From Mycobacterium sp. KBS0706 (GTDB lineage: Bacteria > Pseudomonadota > Alphaproteobacteria > DSM-16000 > Inquilinaceae): a stretch of DNA of 64,000 bases. Of the stretch, positions 16,725 through 26,071 are shown one piece after another. The stretch lies in assembly GCF_005938675.2 (NCBI RefSeq), contig NZ_VCCH02000006.1, positions 99,657 through 163,656 on the forward strand, written 5' to 3'. The first letter of the stretch is position 1; each line of letters starts with the position of its first letter. The notes under the pieces were generated by a model. That model saw only the letters and a list, made by a program, of their open reading frames with translations. It did no database searches and was not told where the DNA came from. A program made the position numbers and the translations under genes.

Positions 16725-18610
16725 CACACCACCGCCCGGCGGCCGATCATCGGCGGCCATCGCATCACTTCCCCGCGCTGCAGGGTCGACAGCACCATCT
16801 CGGTGAAGCCGTTGATCGAGACGTATTTGGCGAAGAACTGGTTGAGCACCGAGGCCAGGGGGAAGGTGCCGACGCCCTCGAAGGCCGCCTCGTCCAAAGT
16901 GACGCCGATCTCGATCCCGCGCGCCACCGCGGCCTGCCCGCCGCCCGGCAGGCGCCGGACCACGGCCTTCGACCGGACCTCGCGTATGCCGTCGATCTGC
17001 CGCGCGGCGGAGGCGTCGTCCGGATCAATGTAGAGGCGCAGCAGCTCGCGCAGCGCCTCGGCGCCCTGGTGATCGGCCCGGTCGGAATTGGTGATCGACA
17101 GGTAGTTCAGCGACAGATGGCTGATCAGCTTCCATGCGACGTCGCCATTGGCGAAGGATGGCCGCGGCCGGCTCGGCAGCGACAGGCAGCGGACGCCGGT
17201 CACCGGGGCGCCGATCTCGAGCGTGAAGTCGGTCTCGCCCCGGCCGACCGGCAGCAGCAGCGGCAGGTCCCGGTTCGAGCACAGGCAGCGCAGCGACAGC
17301 TGGCGCAGATCGGCCGAATAGGGAGCGGCCTGGCGGTCGACCAGCGAGACGAAGGTCTCGCTGCCGATATAGCCGGTCCGCGTGCCGTGCAGGCGCTGGT
17401 GCTCGGACAGCAGGCGCTGCTCGCGCCGTACGGTGTAGTAGCTGGAATGCTGCTCGCGCCGCCCATGCTCGTGGATGCTGTAGAAGGGCAGGAACGGCAG
17501 CGGGGCCGCGTCGTTGCTCTCGCCCTCGCCGCTCATCTCCAGGATCGAATGCAGCTCGATGTCGAGCGGCCGGATCCGGTCGACCACCACATGGTGCTCG
17601 TAATGCTTGTCGCTGACATGGATCCGGTCGGCCTGGCGCTCGAACAGGTTGACCGCCGGGGTCGCGAACAGGGCGATGTTCTGCGGGCCGAGATGGCGCT
17701 CCAGCCGCGGCTCCGCGCGGCCGAGCGCGAACACGATCTCGAGTTCCTCGGTGGTCGACAGCGCCACCGCGTCGGCCAGTCCGCCGAGCTCGACGAACAG
17801 GGTCCGGTCCGCCAGGGCGAAATATTCCTGCAGTAGGCGGTAGCCGTCGAAGGAGCGGGGCACCTCGGGCAGCAGCGACGACCCCGGCTCCAGCCCGACC
17901 TGCCGCAGCGCCTGCCGCGGGATCGTCTCCTGCCAGGGCACCGGCCGGCTCAGCGGCCGGGCGACGATGGCGCGGATGTCGGCGACCAGCTGCTCGGCCA
18001 GGATCGCGCCAATGCCGCCGGGCCCGGTCAGGTGCAGCGTCAGCGCCTTCAGCGCCAGCTTGTTGAAGGGCAGCCCGTTGGTGGTCCGCAGCCGCAGGCG
18101 CAGCGCCGCCTTCACCGACTGGCGGCCCGGCAGGTGCAGGGCCGAGAGCTGCCCCGGCGTGGCGTAGTAGTCGACCGCGCTGACCACCACCGGCCACAGC
18201 TGGACGTCATGGGCGGTGCGGAACTCGCAATGGGTGACGGCGCCGGGGGCGAGCTGGCTCAGCAGCTTGGTGCCGCGCGGCACCAGGTAGCCGTTCTCCA
18301 GCCGCCCGGCCTCCGGGTCCGGCTCGAACCGGACGATCGCCATCGACGGCACCGGCGGCAGGAAATGCGGGTAGACCAGCTCGAGCAGATGCTGGGTGAA
18401 ATCGGGGAAGCGCGACTGCAGCTTCAACTGCACCCGCGCCGCCATGAAGGCGAAGCCTTCGAGCAGCCGCTCGACATAGGGGTCGGCGACCTCGGTCGTC
18501 TCCATACCGAGCCGGCCGGCGACCTTGGGAAAGGAGCGCGCGAACTCGGCCCCCATGTCGCGCATATAGGCGAGCTCGTCATTGTAGAGGCGCAGCAGCC
18601 GGGGATCCAT
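16724..18610 (-). CDS. tssF: TssF baseplate protein
   Basis: The largest baseplate wedge subunit. The 628-residue protein begins with the family hallmark MDPRLLRLYNDELAYMRDMG and ARSFPKVAGRLG, followed by DPYVERLLEGFAF, LLELVYPHFLPPVPSM and, later, LPFLPFYSIHE. The length is normal. The ATG at 18610 overlaps the tssE stop (TGATG). Confidence 0.94.
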   Translation of the reverse strand: MDPRLLRLYNDELAYMRDMGAEFARSFPKVAGRLGMETTEVADPYVERLLEGFAFMAARVQLKLQSRFPDFTQHLLELVYPHFLPPVPSMAIVRFEPDPEAGRLENGYLVPRGTKLLSQLAPGAVTHCEFRTAHDVQLWPVVVSAVDYYATPGQLSALHLPGRQSVKAALRLRLRTTNGLPFNKLALKALTLHLTGPGGIGAILAEQLVADIRAIVARPLSRPVPWQETIPRQALRQVGLEPGSSLLPEVPRSFDGYRLLQEYFALADRTLFVELGGLADAVALSTTEELEIVFALGRAEPRLERHLGPQNIALFATPAVNLFERQADRIHVSDKHYEHHVVVDRIRPLDIELHSILEMSGEGESNDAAPLPFLPFYSIHEHGRREQHSSYYTVRREQRLLSEHQRLHGTRTGYIGSETFVSLVDRQAAPYSADLRQLSLRCLCSNRDLPLLLPVGRGETDFTLEIGAPVTGVRCLSLPSRPRPSFANGDVAWKLISHLSLNYLSITNSDRADHQGAEALRELLRLYIDPDDASAARQIDGIREVRSKAVVRRLPGGGQAAVARGIEIGVTLDEAAFEGVGTFPLASVLNQFFAKYVSINGFTEMVLSTLQRGEVMRWPPMIGRRAVV

Positions 18611-19116
18611 CAGCTGGCCTCCGCGCGCATCTCGACGACGCGGACGACATCGAGCTCACGGTCGACCTCGGTGCGCATCACCATGCGCAGCGGCACCGGA
18701 TGGGCCCAGAGGTCGGCCTCGATCTTGAAATGGAGCGAGCCGATGTCCTGCCCGTCCTCGATCGCCGTCACCCTCAGGCTGTCGGGCAGCAGCCGCGGCT
18801 CGAACCGGTGCAGGCTGGCGAGGATCTCCTGCCGCAGGGCGCTGGCATCGACGCCTTCGCGGATGTGCCCGCCCAGCGGCCAGATGCCGTAGTTCAGCGT
18901 GCTGGCGGCGACATGGGGATAGGCCTGAAGGTCGACGGTCGCGGCCAGCTGATTGGTGTTCAACAGCCAGGAGATGTCGCGCAGGATCACCTCCCGCAGC
19001 TGGCGCACCGAGAAGCTGCGCCGGTCCTGCGCCTCGGTCGCGCTGCGCGGCTGGTCGTCGGTCAGCCGGTCGAGAAGCGACGGCTGGACCAGGTCCCGCT
19101 TGACGGCTCGGGCCAT
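18610..19116 (-). CDS. tssE: TssE baseplate protein (gp25-like)
   Basis: A gp25-like wedge protein that starts sheath assembly. The 168-residue protein has SLLDRLTDD near the N-terminus, RQLREVILRDISWLLNT, YPHVAASTLNYGIWPLGGH and the gp25 core LHRFEPRLLPDSLRV (E-P-R motif). AGGTGA lies just upstream of ATG 19116. It sits 67 bases after hcp and is coupled to tssF. Confidence 0.93.
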   Translation of the reverse strand: MARAVKRDLVQPSLLDRLTDDQPRSATEAQDRRSFSVRQLREVILRDISWLLNTNQLAATVDLQAYPHVAASTLNYGIWPLGGHIREGVDASALRQEILASLHRFEPRLLPDSLRVTAIEDGQDIGSLHFKIEADLWAHPVPLRMVMRTEVDRELDVVRVVEMRAEAS

Positions 19117-19183
19117 GATTCACCTGGGTGGGTAGGGTCGGGGGAAGGGCGACCGGCCGGGGCACCGGCCGGTCGCGACGCCG

Positions 19184-19717
19184 TCAGGCGACGAGCTTGG
19201 TGAAGTCGGTGCTGTTGGCGATCTGGTTCCAGATGCCCTCGCCCTGCTTCGTCAGGGCACCCTTGTCGTTCTGCTTGTAGTAGATGACCTTGCAGGCGCC
19301 GAACCGGAAGGTGACCGTCTCCTCCGGCGCCTCCTCGGCGTAGGACCACTCGACCTTCTCCACGGCCAGCATGTTGAAGGTCCAGTGCAGGAACAGGTTG
19401 GTGCCGGACGTGCTGGTGCCGGAGCCGGTCGCCTTGAACAGCTTCAGGTCGACATTGCTGAAATGGGCGCCGCGGCCGCAGGCCACGTACAGATAGGGCG
19501 AGGCGGTATCCACCTGCTTCTTGACGGTGAAGACCTCGAACTCGGCCTTGCCGGAGCCGGCGCCGCTGGTGTGCGGGCCGATGTTGAGCTTGTTCTCGAG
19601 CGAGAAGCTCCACTCGTCGGCCAGCGTGATGCCGTCCTTCAGGATGAGGGATTCACCCTTGGGCTGGATGCCGTCCTTGGACGCCTGGGTGAACACCATG
19701 ACCGCGTCGAACGCCAT
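19184..19717 (-). CDS. hcp: Hcp (TssD) inner-tube protein
   Basis: Forms the hexameric-ring tube expelled during firing. The 177-residue protein has typical Hcp features (LADEWSFSLENK, GAGSGKAEFEVFTVKKQVD, SPYLYVACGRG, VTFRFGACKVIYYKQ). A purine-rich AAGGAAG site precedes ATG 19717. The 99-base gap after tssC is longer than others in this operon and may hold an extra promoter or processing site, as hcp is usually expressed far above its neighbours. No terminator was identified. Confidence 0.95.
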   Translation of the reverse strand: MAFDAVMVFTQASKDGIQPKGESLILKDGITLADEWSFSLENKLNIGPHTSGAGSGKAEFEVFTVKKQVDTASPYLYVACGRGAHFSNVDLKLFKATGSGTSTSGTNLFLHWTFNMLAVEKVEWSYAEEAPEETVTFRFGACKVIYYKQNDKGALTKQGEGIWNQIANSTDFTKLVA

Positions 19718-19816
19718 GTTCGTCTTCCTTCATCTGGTGGTTTGGAATGGGTTGGAGTCTGTCGGGGGCGATCAGCTGTGCCGCATGCGACCTCCTTCCG
19801 CCGATGGAGCGGATCG

Positions 19817-21319
19817 TCAGGCCTTGCGGGCCGACGGCAGGCGCGAGACCAGCCGCAGCGAGATGGTCAGGCCTTCGAGCTGGTAGTGCGGCCGCAGGTA
19901 GAACCGGGCGGTGTAGTAGCCGGGGTTGTCGGCGACCTCCTCGACCTTGACCTCGGCCGAGGACAGCGGCTGCTGCGCCTTGCTCTCCTCGCTGCCCAGC
20001 TCAGGCGACGGGTGGACATAGCCCTGGATCCACTGGTTCAGCCACTCCTCGACCTCGTGCCGCTCCTTGAAGGTGCCGATCTTGTCGCGGACCATGCACT
20101 TCAGGTAATGGGCGAAGCGGCAGGTCGCGAAGATGTAGGGCAGCCGGGCGCTCAGCTCGGCATTGGCCGAGGCGTCCGGGTCCTCGTACTTGATCGGCTT
20201 GTTGACGGTCTGGGCGCCGATGAAGACGCCGAGATCCGTGTTCTTCCGGTGCAGCAGCGGCAGCAGGCCGTTCTTGGACAGCTCGGCCTCGCGCCGGTCG
20301 CTGATCGCGATCTCGGTCGGGCATTTCAGGTCGACGCCGCCGTCGTCGCTGGGGAAGGTGTGGACCGGCAGGTCCTCGACCAGGCCGCCGGATTCGACGC
20401 CGCGGATCCGCGACAGCCAGCCATACAGCTTGAACGAGCGCGTGATGTTCACGCCCATGGCATAGGCGGCGTTGGTCCACAGATACTTGGCGCTGTCGCC
20501 GCCGTCCGACTCCTCCTCGAAGGCGAATTCGTCGACCGGGTTGGTCTTGGCGCCATAGGGCAGGCGCCCCAGGGTGCGCGGCATGGTCAGCGCCACGTAG
20601 CGCGAGTTCTCGCCGTCGCGGAACGACCTCCAGGCGGCGTGCTCCGGCGTCAGGAAGATCTTGGTGATATCGCGCGGATTGGCCAGCTCGCGCCAGGAGT
20701 CCATCTGCAGCAGGTGCGGCGAGGCGGCGGAGATGAACGGCGCGTGGCTGGCCGCCGCGATCTGTGACACCGCCGACAGCAGCTCGACATCCGGCGGGCT
20801 GTGGTCGAAGTAGTAGTCGCCGATCAGGCAGCCATAAGGCTCGCCGCCGATCTGGCCGTATTCCTCTTCGTAGATCTTCTTGAACAGCGGGCTCTGGTCC
20901 CAGGCGATGCCCTTGTACTTGCGCAGCGTGCGGGACAGCTCCTTCTTCGAGATCGGGAAGACGCGGATCTTGAGCGTCTCGTCGGTCTCGGTGTTGAAGA
21001 CCAGGTGGTGCAGGCCGCGCCAGGCCGATTCCAGCTGCTGGAATTCCTCATGGTGCAGGATCTCGTTGATCTGCGCCGACAGCTTCTCGTCGATCGACGC
21101 GATGATCGACTGGATGGTGTCGACGACGTCGTCGCTGATCACCGAGGTGTCGCGCAGGGCCTGCTCGGCCAGCGTCCGGACGGCGGTCTCCACCGCCTCC
21201 TGGGCCTGGTCCGAGCGGGTCCTGAACTCGCGCTGCAGCAGGCTGGCGAAATCGCCGGGATCGACCGTGGTGGCCGGGGCGGCCTGCGCCTCGGCGGACC
21301 TGGTGACTGCGGACGACAT
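19817..21319 (-). CDS. tssC: TssC large sheath protein
   Basis: Together with TssB it forms the contractile sheath. The 500-residue protein carries the conserved blocks HHEEFQQLESAWRGLHHLV, SKKELSRTL, YDFDH-like IGDYYFDHSPPDVELL, and KLYGWLSRIRGVESGG. The C-terminus RPHYQLEGLTISLRLVSRLP is characteristic of the family. It begins two bases after the tssB stop, so the two subunits are probably made in step. Confidence 0.95.
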   Translation of the reverse strand: MSSAVTRSAEAQAAPATTVDPGDFASLLQREFRTRSDQAQEAVETAVRTLAEQALRDTSVISDDVVDTIQSIIASIDEKLSAQINEILHHEEFQQLESAWRGLHHLVFNTETDETLKIRVFPISKKELSRTLRKYKGIAWDQSPLFKKIYEEEYGQIGGEPYGCLIGDYYFDHSPPDVELLSAVSQIAAASHAPFISAASPHLLQMDSWRELANPRDITKIFLTPEHAAWRSFRDGENSRYVALTMPRTLGRLPYGAKTNPVDEFAFEEESDGGDSAKYLWTNAAYAMGVNITRSFKLYGWLSRIRGVESGGLVEDLPVHTFPSDDGGVDLKCPTEIAISDRREAELSKNGLLPLLHRKNTDLGVFIGAQTVNKPIKYEDPDASANAELSARLPYIFATCRFAHYLKCMVRDKIGTFKERHEVEEWLNQWIQGYVHPSPELGSEESKAQQPLSSAEVKVEEVADNPGYYTARFYLRPHYQLEGLTISLRLVSRLPSARKA

Positions 21320-21321
21320 GG

Positions 21322-21876
21322 TCAGTTCTCCTCCGTCTCTGGGGCCGGGGACGGAAGCGCGTCCGTCTTCTCCTCGGGGGCTTCGGGCTTCGGCGCGTGG
21401 CCGAGGGCGCTGAGCAGCGCGGGGTCGGCGAGAAGGCGCGCGACCAGCTCCTCGGCGCCGTTCTTGCCGTCCATGTAGGTCAGGAGGTTGGACAGCTGCG
21501 TCCGGGCCTCGAGCAGCCGGTTCAGGCTGTCGACCTTGCGCGCCACCGCAGCCGGCGAGAAATCCTCCATGCTCTCGAAGGTCAGGTCGACCGCCAGCTG
21601 GCCTTCGCCGGTGAGCCGGTTCGGCACCCGCAGCGCCACCCGCGGCTTCACGGACCGGAGCCGATCATCGAAATTGTCGATGTCGATCTCCATCATCTTG
21701 CGCTCGGCCACCGGGGGCAGCGGCTCGGTCGGGTTGCCGGCGAGATCCGACATGACGCCGACGATGAAGGGCAGCTGCACCTTCTTGTTCGAGCCGTAGG
21801 TCTCGACGTCGTATTCGATCTGGACCCGGGGCGCCCGGTTGCGCGCGATGAATTTTTGACTGCTCGCCTTTGCCAT
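21322..21876 (-). CDS. tssB: TssB small sheath protein
   Basis: The sheath partner of TssC. The 184-residue protein shows RVQIEYDVETYGSNKKVQLP, FIVGVMSDLAGNP and the FESMEDFSPAAVARKV block that interlocks with TssC. It has an extended acidic, Pro-rich C-terminal tail (~155-184). A GGAGAATG ribosome site precedes ATG 21876. Confidence 0.95.
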   Translation of the reverse strand: MAKASSQKFIARNRAPRVQIEYDVETYGSNKKVQLPFIVGVMSDLAGNPTEPLPPVAERKMMEIDIDNFDDRLRSVKPRVALRVPNRLTGEGQLAVDLTFESMEDFSPAAVARKVDSLNRLLEARTQLSNLLTYMDGKNGAEELVARLLADPALLSALGHAPKPEAPEEKTDALPSPAPETEEN

Positions 21877-21910
21877 CTCTCATTCTCCTTGTGTGGGGCG
21901 GCTCCGGTCG

Positions 21911-22912
21911 TCAGGGGCTCTCGTCGGCCGCCAGGCCGGCGATCGAGCGGTAATGGGCGGCGCCCTCGGGCGCGAGCTCCAGGAGCAGAGCCATGAAGTC
22001 CTTGGAAACCAGCCGCTTCGCCCGTTCCAGAAGGGCCGGCACCGGGCTGGCCGGCTCGTTCGCCCGATACCAGCGGCAGATCCGGTCGAGCGAGCCGATG
22101 ACGTCGTTGCGGTCGCGGATCTCGCCGGACAGGGCGGCCACGGGGGCCGCCGCTTCCGGGGACGCCTCGGCCGCCGGCGCGGCGCTGGGCCTGTGGGCGT
22201 CGACCAGTTCCTTGGCCTGGCGCAGCAACGCGATCAGCGGATCGAAGCGGACCGCCTCGGTGATGTCGACGCGCTGCTTGATGCCGGCATCCAGGCGGAT
22301 CGCGGCGGCCAGGGCGGCGTCGAGATCGGCGCCAGCCCGATCGAGCTGGCCGGGATCGGTGTCGCCGAAGGCGCGCTCGACCGCCGCGAGGTCGATCTCG
22401 CCGGGCCGCTGCGCCTCGATGCAGTCGCGTAGCGTGAAGTTGCCGAACTGCCGCGACGCGGTCAGCGGAACCAGGCGGATCTCCGCCATCAGCCCGGCCG
22501 GGTCGCACAGATTGGCCAGGGTGTTCAGGCGCACGGTCTGGTCGTCGCCATCCTCAGCATCCGGCCGCGGATGCAGGTCCGGCCAGAACTGCTCGACATA
22601 GCCGGCGAGCAGCTCGAGGCCGCCGCGGAGGCCGGAGAAGCCGGATTGGTTGAGGGCCGAGCGCGCCAGCAGCACGCCGATGCGCAGGTCCTTGCTGCGG
22701 CCGGCGAGGTCGAGGCCCAGCCGCCAGACCTCGCGCCAGTCGGGCGGCTCCTCGGCCACCACGGCATCGCCGATCTGCTGGCCCGGCTTGCCCTGCGACG
22801 CCATCTCGAGCTCGAGGAAGCCCAGATCGTAGTCGAGGGCCTCGCCGCATGCGTCGCTGTCGTCGACCGGCTTCAGCAGATGATCTGCGTCGAGCATCAC
22901 CATGTCCGTCAC
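21911..22912 (-). CDS. tssA: TssA cap/assembly protein
   Basis: A cap protein that starts tube-sheath polymerisation. The 333-residue protein has the ImpA N-terminal domain at about 10-135 (CGEALDYDLGFLELE, PDWREVWRLGLDL, YVEQFWPDLHP), an Ala/Pro-rich linker near 235-260 and a helical C-terminal part (SLDRICRWYRANEPASPVPALLERA). The start is uncertain: GTG 22912, ATG 22903 and ATG 22897 are all in frame, and none has a strong ribosome site. It is the first gene of the leftward T6SS operon. Confidence 0.93.
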   Translation of the reverse strand: MTDMVMLDADHLLKPVDDSDACGEALDYDLGFLELEMASQGKPGQQIGDAVVAEEPPDWREVWRLGLDLAGRSKDLRIGVLLARSALNQSGFSGLRGGLELLAGYVEQFWPDLHPRPDAEDGDDQTVRLNTLANLCDPAGLMAEIRLVPLTASRQFGNFTLRDCIEAQRPGEIDLAAVERAFGDTDPGQLDRAGADLDAALAAAIRLDAGIKQRVDITEAVRFDPLIALLRQAKELVDAHRPSAAPAAEASPEAAAPVAALSGEIRDRNDVIGSLDRICRWYRANEPASPVPALLERAKRLVSKDFMALLLELAPEGAAHYRSIAGLAADESP

Positions 22913-23206
22913 TGCATGTCCGCCGCTGGGGCTTTCCGGCTCGCGCCACCTTCGGGTCCCGGCAGTAAAGCCAAGAAGATCCGGGGGAAGGGGCGGTCGT
23001 TCGATTTCAGAAATCTAGCGAAGCCTCGGCGCCGTACTGCATGCGCGATTGATATGCGGGCATGTTGCGGCGCGTGCGCCGCATCCCGATCCCGAATGAC
23101 CGGATATCAACTGCGCATGCGAAGGGCGCGCCTGAAGCCGTCAGAGTGTCCGCATTCCTGATCGCCGGCCCGTCCCCGGGCGGCCTCGGATGAAGCGGAG
23201 CGCAGG
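22913..23206. other. Divergent intergenic region between tssA and tssK
   Basis: This 294-base gap must carry the promoters of both T6SS half-operons. I looked for -24/-12 sigma-54 boxes and for clear -35/-10 pairs and found none I would defend. It includes a G-rich patch (22983-22995) and an AT-richer stretch (23001-23017). GGAG and AGG precede the tssK ATG. I see no ORF in it. Confidence 0.6.
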
Positions 23207-24544
23207 ATGTCTTGGGACAACAGGGTCGTCTGGTCGGAAGGGCTGTTCCTCCGGCCGCAGCATTTCCAGCAGAGCGACCGCTATGTCGAAAAGCTCGTCC
23301 GCAGCCGCACGGCCGCCTTGCGCGGCTATGGCTGGGGCGTCACCGAGCTGCGGCTGAACCGCGAGATGCTCAGCCTCGGCAAGATCGCGATCGAGACGGC
23401 CCGCGGCGTGATGGAGGACGGCACGCCGTTCAGCATCCCCGACGACGCCGACCAGCCGATCCCCTATGAGGTGCCGGAGCATTTGCGGGATTCGCTGATC
23501 CACCTGGCCATGCCGCTGTATCAGCCCGGGGCGGTCGAGACCGACGGGCGCGCGGCGACCGACGTGCCGATCCGCTTCGCGGTCGCGGACCAGGACCTGG
23601 TCGACACCAATGCCGGCGAGCGCGACGGTGCCTCGATCGAGGTGGCGCGGCTGCGCTTCCAGCTGCTGCCGGACGGGGCGGACCGGGCCGGCTTCTCCTG
23701 CCTGCCGATCGCCCGGCTGGTCGAGGTCCGGGCCGACCGGCAGGTGGTGCTCGACGAGACCCACATCCCGCCGACGCTGGACTGCGCCGGCTCCCGCATC
23801 CTCGCCAACTTCATCACCGAGATCACCGGCCTGCTGCATCACCGCGGCGAGGCGCTGGCCGCCCGGGTGTCGCAGTCGGGCACGCGCGGCGTGGCCGAGA
23901 TCGCCGACTTCCTGCTGCTGCAGGCGATCAACCGCTACGAGCCCTATTTCTCCCATCTCTCCGGCGCCGCGGTGGTGCATCCGGAGTCGCTGTACGGCCT
24001 GATGGTCCAGCTCGCCGGCGAGCTCGCCACCTATGCCCGGACCGAGAAGCGGCCGCCGGCCTTCGGCGGCTACAAGCACGAGGACCTCGCGCTCAGCTTC
24101 CGGCCGGTGATCCAGTCGATCCGGGCGTCGCTCAGCGCCGTCTTGGAGCAGACGGCGGTGCCGGTGCCGCTCAAGCAGCACAAATACGGCGTCCACATCG
24201 CCGAGGTCGCCGACCGCTCGCTGTTCACGACCGCGACCTTCGTGCTGGCCGCCCGCGCCGATGTCGAGGTCGACCGGCTGCGCCGCGAATTCCCGACCCA
24301 GATCAAGATCGGCCCGGCCGAGAAGATCAAGGAGCTCGTCAACGTCGCGCTGCCGGGGATCATCATCAACCCGCTGCCGGTGGCGCCGCGGCAGATCCCC
24401 TTCCATGTCGGGGTGACCTATTTCGAGGTCGATCAGCAGAGCCCGTTCTGGAAGGACATGCGCCATTCCGGCGGCCTGGCGCTGCACGTCGCCGGCGAGT
24501 TCCCGAATCTCGAAATGGCGCTCTGGGCCATCCGTGGCCAGTAG
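23207..24544 (+). CDS. tssK: TssK baseplate-to-membrane-complex connector
   Basis: Trimeric TssK joins the baseplate to the TssLM membrane complex. The 445-residue protein opens with the family signature VVWSEGLFLRPQHFQQSDRY and carries LNREMLSLGKIAIETARGVM, LQAINRYEPYF and the C-terminal LPGIIINPLPVAPRQIPFH and YFEVDQ. The length is typical. It is the first gene of the rightward T6SS operon; GGAGCGCAGG precedes ATG 23207. Confidence 0.95.
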   Translation: MSWDNRVVWSEGLFLRPQHFQQSDRYVEKLVRSRTAALRGYGWGVTELRLNREMLSLGKIAIETARGVMEDGTPFSIPDDADQPIPYEVPEHLRDSLIHLAMPLYQPGAVETDGRAATDVPIRFAVADQDLVDTNAGERDGASIEVARLRFQLLPDGADRAGFSCLPIARLVEVRADRQVVLDETHIPPTLDCAGSRILANFITEITGLLHHRGEALAARVSQSGTRGVAEIADFLLLQAINRYEPYFSHLSGAAVVHPESLYGLMVQLAGELATYARTEKRPPAFGGYKHEDLALSFRPVIQSIRASLSAVLEQTAVPVPLKQHKYGVHIAEVADRSLFTTATFVLAARADVEVDRLRREFPTQIKIGPAEKIKELVNVALPGIIINPLPVAPRQIPFHVGVTYFEVDQQSPFWKDMRHSGGLALHVAGEFPNLEMALWAIRGQ

Positions 24545-24571
24545 CAACCCGCAACCGACCAGGTGTCCCCC

Positions 24572-26071
24572 ATGGCCCTCGTCCTACGCGTAGACAGCCC
24601 GGACTCCAGCCTGCCCGAGACCGTCGGATCCGACGGTCTGGTCGAGGCCGAGGACGCGCTGACCATCGGCCGGGCCGACGACAACGGCCTGGTCCTGCGC
24701 GACGCGCAGCAGACCATCTCCAAGCACCACTGCTCGATCGAGCCGGCGGAGGGCCGCTTCGTCCTGATCGACCGCAGCCGCAACGGCACCTTCCTGAACG
24801 ACGAGTCGGAGGCGCTGCCGCGCGAGGTGCCGGTGGCGCTCAAGGCCGGCGACGTCATCCAGATCGGCAGCTACCGCATCGACGTCATCGCGGCGCCGGG
24901 CTCGACCCCCGCCGTTGTCGAGGCCGACGAGCCGGAGCGCACCGTGCCGCCGCCGGAGGAGCTGAGCTTCCTCGGCACGGTGCAGATGGGCCCGGCGCTG
25001 GGCGGTGTTTACGGTCGCGTTCCGGGCGCCACGACCAGCCGGCGCGAGGAGCCGCTGCTCGGCGACATCGAGGGCGACCTGCTGCCGGTGCCGGGATCGG
25101 ATTTCGGCGCGCCGCTGGATCCGCCGGAGGACGACTGGGCGGCGGTCCGCAAGCCGAAGGCCTATGCCGACCATGTGCCGGAGCATGCCGTCGTCTTCGT
25201 GCAGCCCAAATCCGGCGTCGAGGCGATCCCCGATGACTGGGACCTGATGGCGGAGCTCGGCATCGCCTCGGCCGCGGCGGCCGCGCCGGCTTTCACCAAG
25301 GTCGACATCATCACCCCTCCGGACGACGACATTCTCGAGGCGCCGCCGCAGCAGCAGCCGGAGACACGGCAGGACCCACCACCCGCTCGGCCTGTGGCAA
25401 ACCCGCCGGCCGCTGTTCCCGGCGACGACGCCAGTCGTGCCGTGGCGGCCTTCCTTGCCGCCTGCGGCCTGTCACAGGCGGATGTCGCTTCGGCCGACCT
25501 CACCACCATGATGGACCGGGCGGGGCGGATGCTGGCGCATTCCGTCGCCGGGCTGCACGGCATCCTCTCGGCCCGCCAGCTGGCGAAACAGGAATTCGGC
25601 CTCGAGCGCACGATGATCGAGCGCTCCGGCAACAACCCGCTGAAGTTCACGCTGGACGCGAAGGAGGCGATGCACACGCTCCTCTGCGTCGAGATCCCGG
25701 GCTTCATCCGCGGCGACGCGGCGGTCGAGCAGGCCTTCTCCGACATCAGGGCGCATGAGGTCGCGATGCTCGCGGCGCTGCAGGAGGCGCTGCACAGCGT
25801 CTGCGACCGCCTGTCGCCGGCCTCGGTCGAGCGCACGGTCGGGCAGGCCGGCTGGCACTGGCCCGGCACCAGGAAGGCCCGGGGCTGGGACGAATACCGG
25901 CGGACCTTCGACGACGTGGTCTCCGGCCTCGAGAACGACGCGCTGCGCATCTTCGGCGCCGATTTCGCGCGCGCCTATCGCGCCGAGACCGCTCGCCCGC
26001 GAGGACCGGAACGCAGGGACACGGATGGCGGAGCCCGTCCGCAAGGAGAAGGGCAGGATGGCGATGACTGA
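24572..26071 (+). CDS. tagH: TagH/Fha FHA-domain scaffold protein
   Basis: The expected substrate and reader of PpkA. The 499-residue protein has an N-terminal FHA domain (~20-105) with TIGRADDN, SKHHCSIE and DRSRNGTFLN, the phosphothreonine-binding signature. A long acidic and Pro-rich, probably disordered linker (~110-290) follows. The TagH C-terminal domain (~290-475) includes ERTMIERSGNNPLKF and GWDEYRRTFDDVV. ATG 24572 is preferred to the in-frame GTG 24563, as AGGTG lies upstream of it. Its 3' end overlaps tssL by 14 bases. Confidence 0.93.
   Translation: MALVLRVDSPDSSLPETVGSDGLVEAEDALTIGRADDNGLVLRDAQQTISKHHCSIEPAEGRFVLIDRSRNGTFLNDESEALPREVPVALKAGDVIQIGSYRIDVIAAPGSTPAVVEADEPERTVPPPEELSFLGTVQMGPALGGVYGRVPGATTSRREEPLLGDIEGDLLPVPGSDFGAPLDPPEDDWAAVRKPKAYADHVPEHAVVFVQPKSGVEAIPDDWDLMAELGIASAAAAAPAFTKVDIITPPDDDILEAPPQQQPETRQDPPPARPVANPPAAVPGDDASRAVAAFLAACGLSQADVASADLTTMMDRAGRMLAHSVAGLHGILSARQLAKQEFGLERTMIERSGNNPLKFTLDAKEAMHTLLCVEIPGFIRGDAAVEQAFSDIRAHEVAMLAALQEALHSVCDRLSPASVERTVGQAGWHWPGTRKARGWDEYRRTFDDVVSGLENDALRIFGADFARAYRAETARPRGPERRDTDGGARPQGEGQDGDD

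Noticed and set aside
22913..23206. Sigma-54 promoter for the T6SS operons
   Set aside because: No GGCAC-N5-TTGC-type pair found on either strand.
23141..24547. A 468-codon minus-strand frame opposite tssK
   Set aside because: Shadow of tssK, with no recognisable domain.
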